Shown: piece after piece, positions 60,845 to 64,000 of the stretch
Layout of the letters: every line of letters begins with the position of its first letter
How positions within the stretch are numbered: position 1 is the stretch's first letter
Assembly (NCBI RefSeq): GCF_017654505.1
Contig: NC_054541.1
Location: 44,764,486 to 44,828,485, forward strand
Reading direction: 5' to 3'
Source: Polyodon spathula
Lineage: Eukaryota > Chordata > Actinopteri > Acipenseriformes > Polyodontidae
Length of the DNA: 64,000 nucleotides
The notes under the pieces: generated by a model
Told to the model about the DNA's origin: nothing
Database searches by the model: none
What the model saw: the letters and a program-made list of their open reading frames with translations, nothing else
Made by a program: the position numbers and the translations under genes

Positions 60845-63800
60845 TTAGGGACTTGAAATCCCAGCACATATTGGAATGTGTGTCAGAGGAACCTCTGTGT
60901 CTTTCCCTGTCTGTCAGCTGATAAACCACAACCTCCTATCCCACCCTCATACAATGCAGCTGTACAGATCTGGTAACTTAAGGTTTTCCAGCACTGTCAC
61001 GTGATGCATTCATTGGACAGCATAAAATGAAAGTATTTCTAAATCATAGCAATAGGAACTAAAGGATTTTGAAATGTCCATCTGCACTTTTGAGTGACAG
61101 ACAATTTGATTCAAGTTTTGTTTTCTAGTCAAAATTCTGTACATGTCTAGAAATATTTGTTAATCGTATTACACTCTTGTTGTGGAAACAGTGTACGGTA
61201 CTGCATCTAAACAATGCTGTGACAGAGTTTACTTTTGATTGCGCTGTACTAATCATTTACATTTTTCTCGATCCCCAGTTGGCTGACGTTGAGACATTGT
61301 GGTTTCATAATGCTATAAATGCTTTTTATAATCTAATAAATGTGTGTTTTTTGTTATTTACTTTATTAATCAAACTAGTTTCATTTTGCAGGTTGGTATG
61401 CACATAGTGATGTGGGGTATAAATACATCCAAAGGTTAAAACAAAGTGGTCTGGTTGTAATACAACTTGGTATTGGCATGAAATATCTCATCTTAACTAA
61501 TGCATTCTTCTTGTTCAGAGTTACTTTGTATATCTTTTTCTATTTTAGTCGTTACATCCTGGTGATTTTGGAAACTAAAAAGTGGGTTTTCTGGAAATGA
61601 CAATGTCATCACATACCGAGCAGAAAGTGCTCAGTGCAATAAATAAATAAATAACAGTATGTAATTATTCTCTCCACGTCTACATGCAACACTCTTAATT
61701 GTCTTTGCCACAGTCGATTGAATTAGAGTGAGCAATCCAAACATGATAATGTTTGTCACCGTGATGAGTTAATTGCCCATTCGATGGACGAACACTGTAG
61801 GCACACTTGTTGAGACACAGCTAATTGATGTGATGACCCTGCAGGGGCTCATATTCCTTGTTAAGGCAAGGTTAGATAATGCATCTAGTCTTACAAGAAC
61901 ACTTCTTGTCACATCAAGCTGTCTGGATGGTGGAAAGGAGGCAGACACTATTGTTGTAGAACTGGATAGACAAGTTCTCCTATATACTGTAAAGTGACAC
62001 ACATTACTCAAGTCTCCAGAGCTTAAATTAGTACTGCATAGCACAGAACACTAAGGTATGTATTCATGAAACGTAGCGCTGAAGATGGCTGGTTCTGTAT
62101 TACAAAGGGAGAATAGGTCAATGCAATGGTATGAGCCATTAGAATGGCACATTAAGAATTTGACATGACAGTGGCACCAGTGGTACTACAGTGACATATC
62201 AGTGCCAATATGCATATAAATATATATACACACACACATACAGACTAAACCTGTCATTATACCTACTGTATTTATATCTGCCACCCTCTAGATCAATTGA
62301 ATAGACCTCAGAGTCTGTTATAGAATCTTTTAGTTTTTTAGAATGGTAAAGTAATTAGGTAAAACACATATCACAATCTTTTTTTTGTGTGTGTTTTTGC
62401 CCAATCAGAAGCTGCACTCCTTTTAAATTACTGCTCCATTTTTCTATTGCAGTCTTTGTCTTTAGTTGATACAGTATCTGTCTTTAAAGTATGTGCAGCA
62501 TTTGGTGAACTGCATTTTATAGTACTGCCTTTAATCGTAGAAGGCCAGCTGACCAAGCCTTTGTAGGGAAAGTTGCTTTCATAGACAAATGTGTTTCAAA
62601 AAGTGTTCCAGGGGAGCGCAACCCAAAATCCTGTGTACGGATTATATTCTACAGGGATAATTAATTAGGCAAGAAGCAAGTGTTATTTAATTAGGATTAT
62701 GTGATCAAAAATCATGTTCTGATTGATCGAAAAAGTGGTTAGAATTACTGCTGCACAGCCAAATAAATCTATTCACTAATGTTTAGACTAGAAGTCTTTT
62801 TCAAAGTTCAGCTGAGTTTGAATTCATATACTTCTATCACTGGGTGAACTCTACCCGGGCCCCAAGTCATAAAGAATCTCTTAATTGTTCCATAAAACTT
62901 GCAGAGGTGAGAATGGTGCTACATACAAAAGAATGTCTCATTAGATAAAATGTCAAGTTTATGATGTTATTATTAAAATCCAAGAAACAACTTATTATAA
63001 CTGAATCATGTTAATGGCCCCTAGGTTAGCTCAGGTTGCTCTCCTCTGAATTAGACCCATTAAAATATGATACAATGTGTATGAAAAAGTCCTGTAGTTT
63101 AATACTGACTAGTTCTGTAAAACATTCTAGTTGCAGTGATCATTGTGTGCTAGACAATTGACAGCGGCGACAGTTGCACCTAACGAATGAGAGTAAATGT
63201 GCTTCTAGTTAAGGATAAAAACCTGGATAACCACAAACTGCACAAGCAGGTATTGTGGGTGCACCAATGCAATGGGCAGCAATATTCAAAAATCCATACT
63301 TAGAAGCAGCACTTTCTCAATGCTTTTTCAAAGGGAGAATTCATTAACTTAGCATACTTTTGAATATGGCTGTATGAGTGCTATTGCACACATTCAGTTT
63401 GGTTAGGAGAGGATTGTCTGCAACATTTTTGTACAACATCTTTGTACAGTATGTATCTGATAAATGCATTAAAATGCAACCCATCAACCCATTACTTTTC
63501 TGTAAAAAGTTATATTTTTTGCGTTCAATTATTTTTGTTTTGATATATAAATGTGAGCTGATAACACCTGCTATGCTAATTGGATTGAGCTGAGGTCTTA
63601 AATCTTAAAATAGATTATTTTGCAGAGCTTGTCTTTCTGCTACACCAATCAACATCTCCCTTATGACAGGAACATTTTCTAATTAGCATACTGAAAGGAA
63701 TGAAAGATTGGTTACAGACTCAGCTTTACATGTTCACAGTCTTTCTGAAAATCTTTCTTTTTTTCTTTGAGACAAACTCAGTCCTCACCTGGACATTCAG

Positions 63801-64000
63801 TCTGGGTCTCTCTCAAACAAAGACTGCAGGTTGTGGAAGCTTTGCTGAATCTGTTGTATTATGATTGGGTGCAACTCAGTCAGCGGGTCGAACACCACTT
63901 TCAAATTCCAATGCACAGGGTGGCAGTATAGGCTGATGTTAAGGACAGGCTACAATCCCATCTGCAACCACATGTTACATAAAAGTCAAAGATTGCAAAG
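60845..64000. other. Gene-free stretch to window end
   Basis: No exon or RNA gene was recognised. A segment of about 35 bases with ACACTTGTTGA.ACACAGCTAA.TGATG occurs at about 60690 and again at about 61798, suggesting two remnants of one repeat. Confidence 0.4.

Noticed and set aside
60690..61835. Two copies of an ACACTTGTTGA.ACACAGCTAA segment as a gene or array
   Set aside because: Only two short diverged copies. More likely remnants of one dispersed repeat.

Overview
The window is vertebrate nuclear DNA: AT-rich, with small conserved exons separated by repeat-filled introns and no bacterial-type gene organisation. CR1-, L2- and L1-clade LINEs, MIR/V-SINE-like tRNA SINEs, Tc1 and hAT relics, and gene content matching a jawed-vertebrate block point to a ray-finned fish. 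The CR1 and SINE families resemble those I associate with non-teleosts such as sturgeon or paddlefish, but this lineage call is inference from memory, not a search.

Four gene loci can be supported. (1) At the far left, on the minus strand, is the first coding exon of SLC45A3, a 12-TM sugar/proton transporter family member; the rest lies outside the window. (2) FERRY3 (C12orf4) occupies about 15.58-38.48 kb on the minus strand. All 13 coding exons can be traced by splice sites and homology, they join in frame, and they give about 550 codons, close to the human length. Its last intron is about 9.2 kb and holds a whole L1-clade LINE, which itself carries a nested CR1 fragment. (3) RAD51AP1 lies head to head with FERRY3 on the plus strand (39.96-46.59 kb, 3'UTR to about 47.19 kb). 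It has a tandemly duplicated, phase-symmetric acidic/lysine-rich exon. (4) Two spliced exons of a further plus-strand gene (51.80 and 54.51 kb) are unrecognised by sequence; DYRK4 is the positional candidate.

The rest is repeats. The 1-15 kb stretch holds TIR elements, microsatellites and SINEs. The 15.3-17.2 kb stretch holds SINEs and a solo-LTR-like element. The 17.8-24.0 kb stretch is the L1-clade LINE. At 25.37-26.67 kb there is a DNA transposon with about 140-bp inverted termini and a transposase-like ORF, and a hairpin miniature derivative sits at 47.27-47.70 kb. An L2-clade LINE fragment is at 32.55-33.91 kb, a MIR-like SINE with an L2-like tail at 40.49 kb, and a hAT MITE with a perfect 8-bp target duplication sits inside a Mermaid-like SINE at 49.36-49.88 kb. 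The stretch from 54.6 kb to the end holds a CR1 fragment, simple repeats and degraded transposon pieces, and I could not identify any exon in it.

FERRY3 (early-endosome mRNA transport) and RAD51AP1 (homologous recombination) have unrelated functions; their head-to-head arrangement, with 1.48 kb between coding exons, suggests a shared promoter region. No CRISPR, operon, rRNA or functional tRNA gene was seen.
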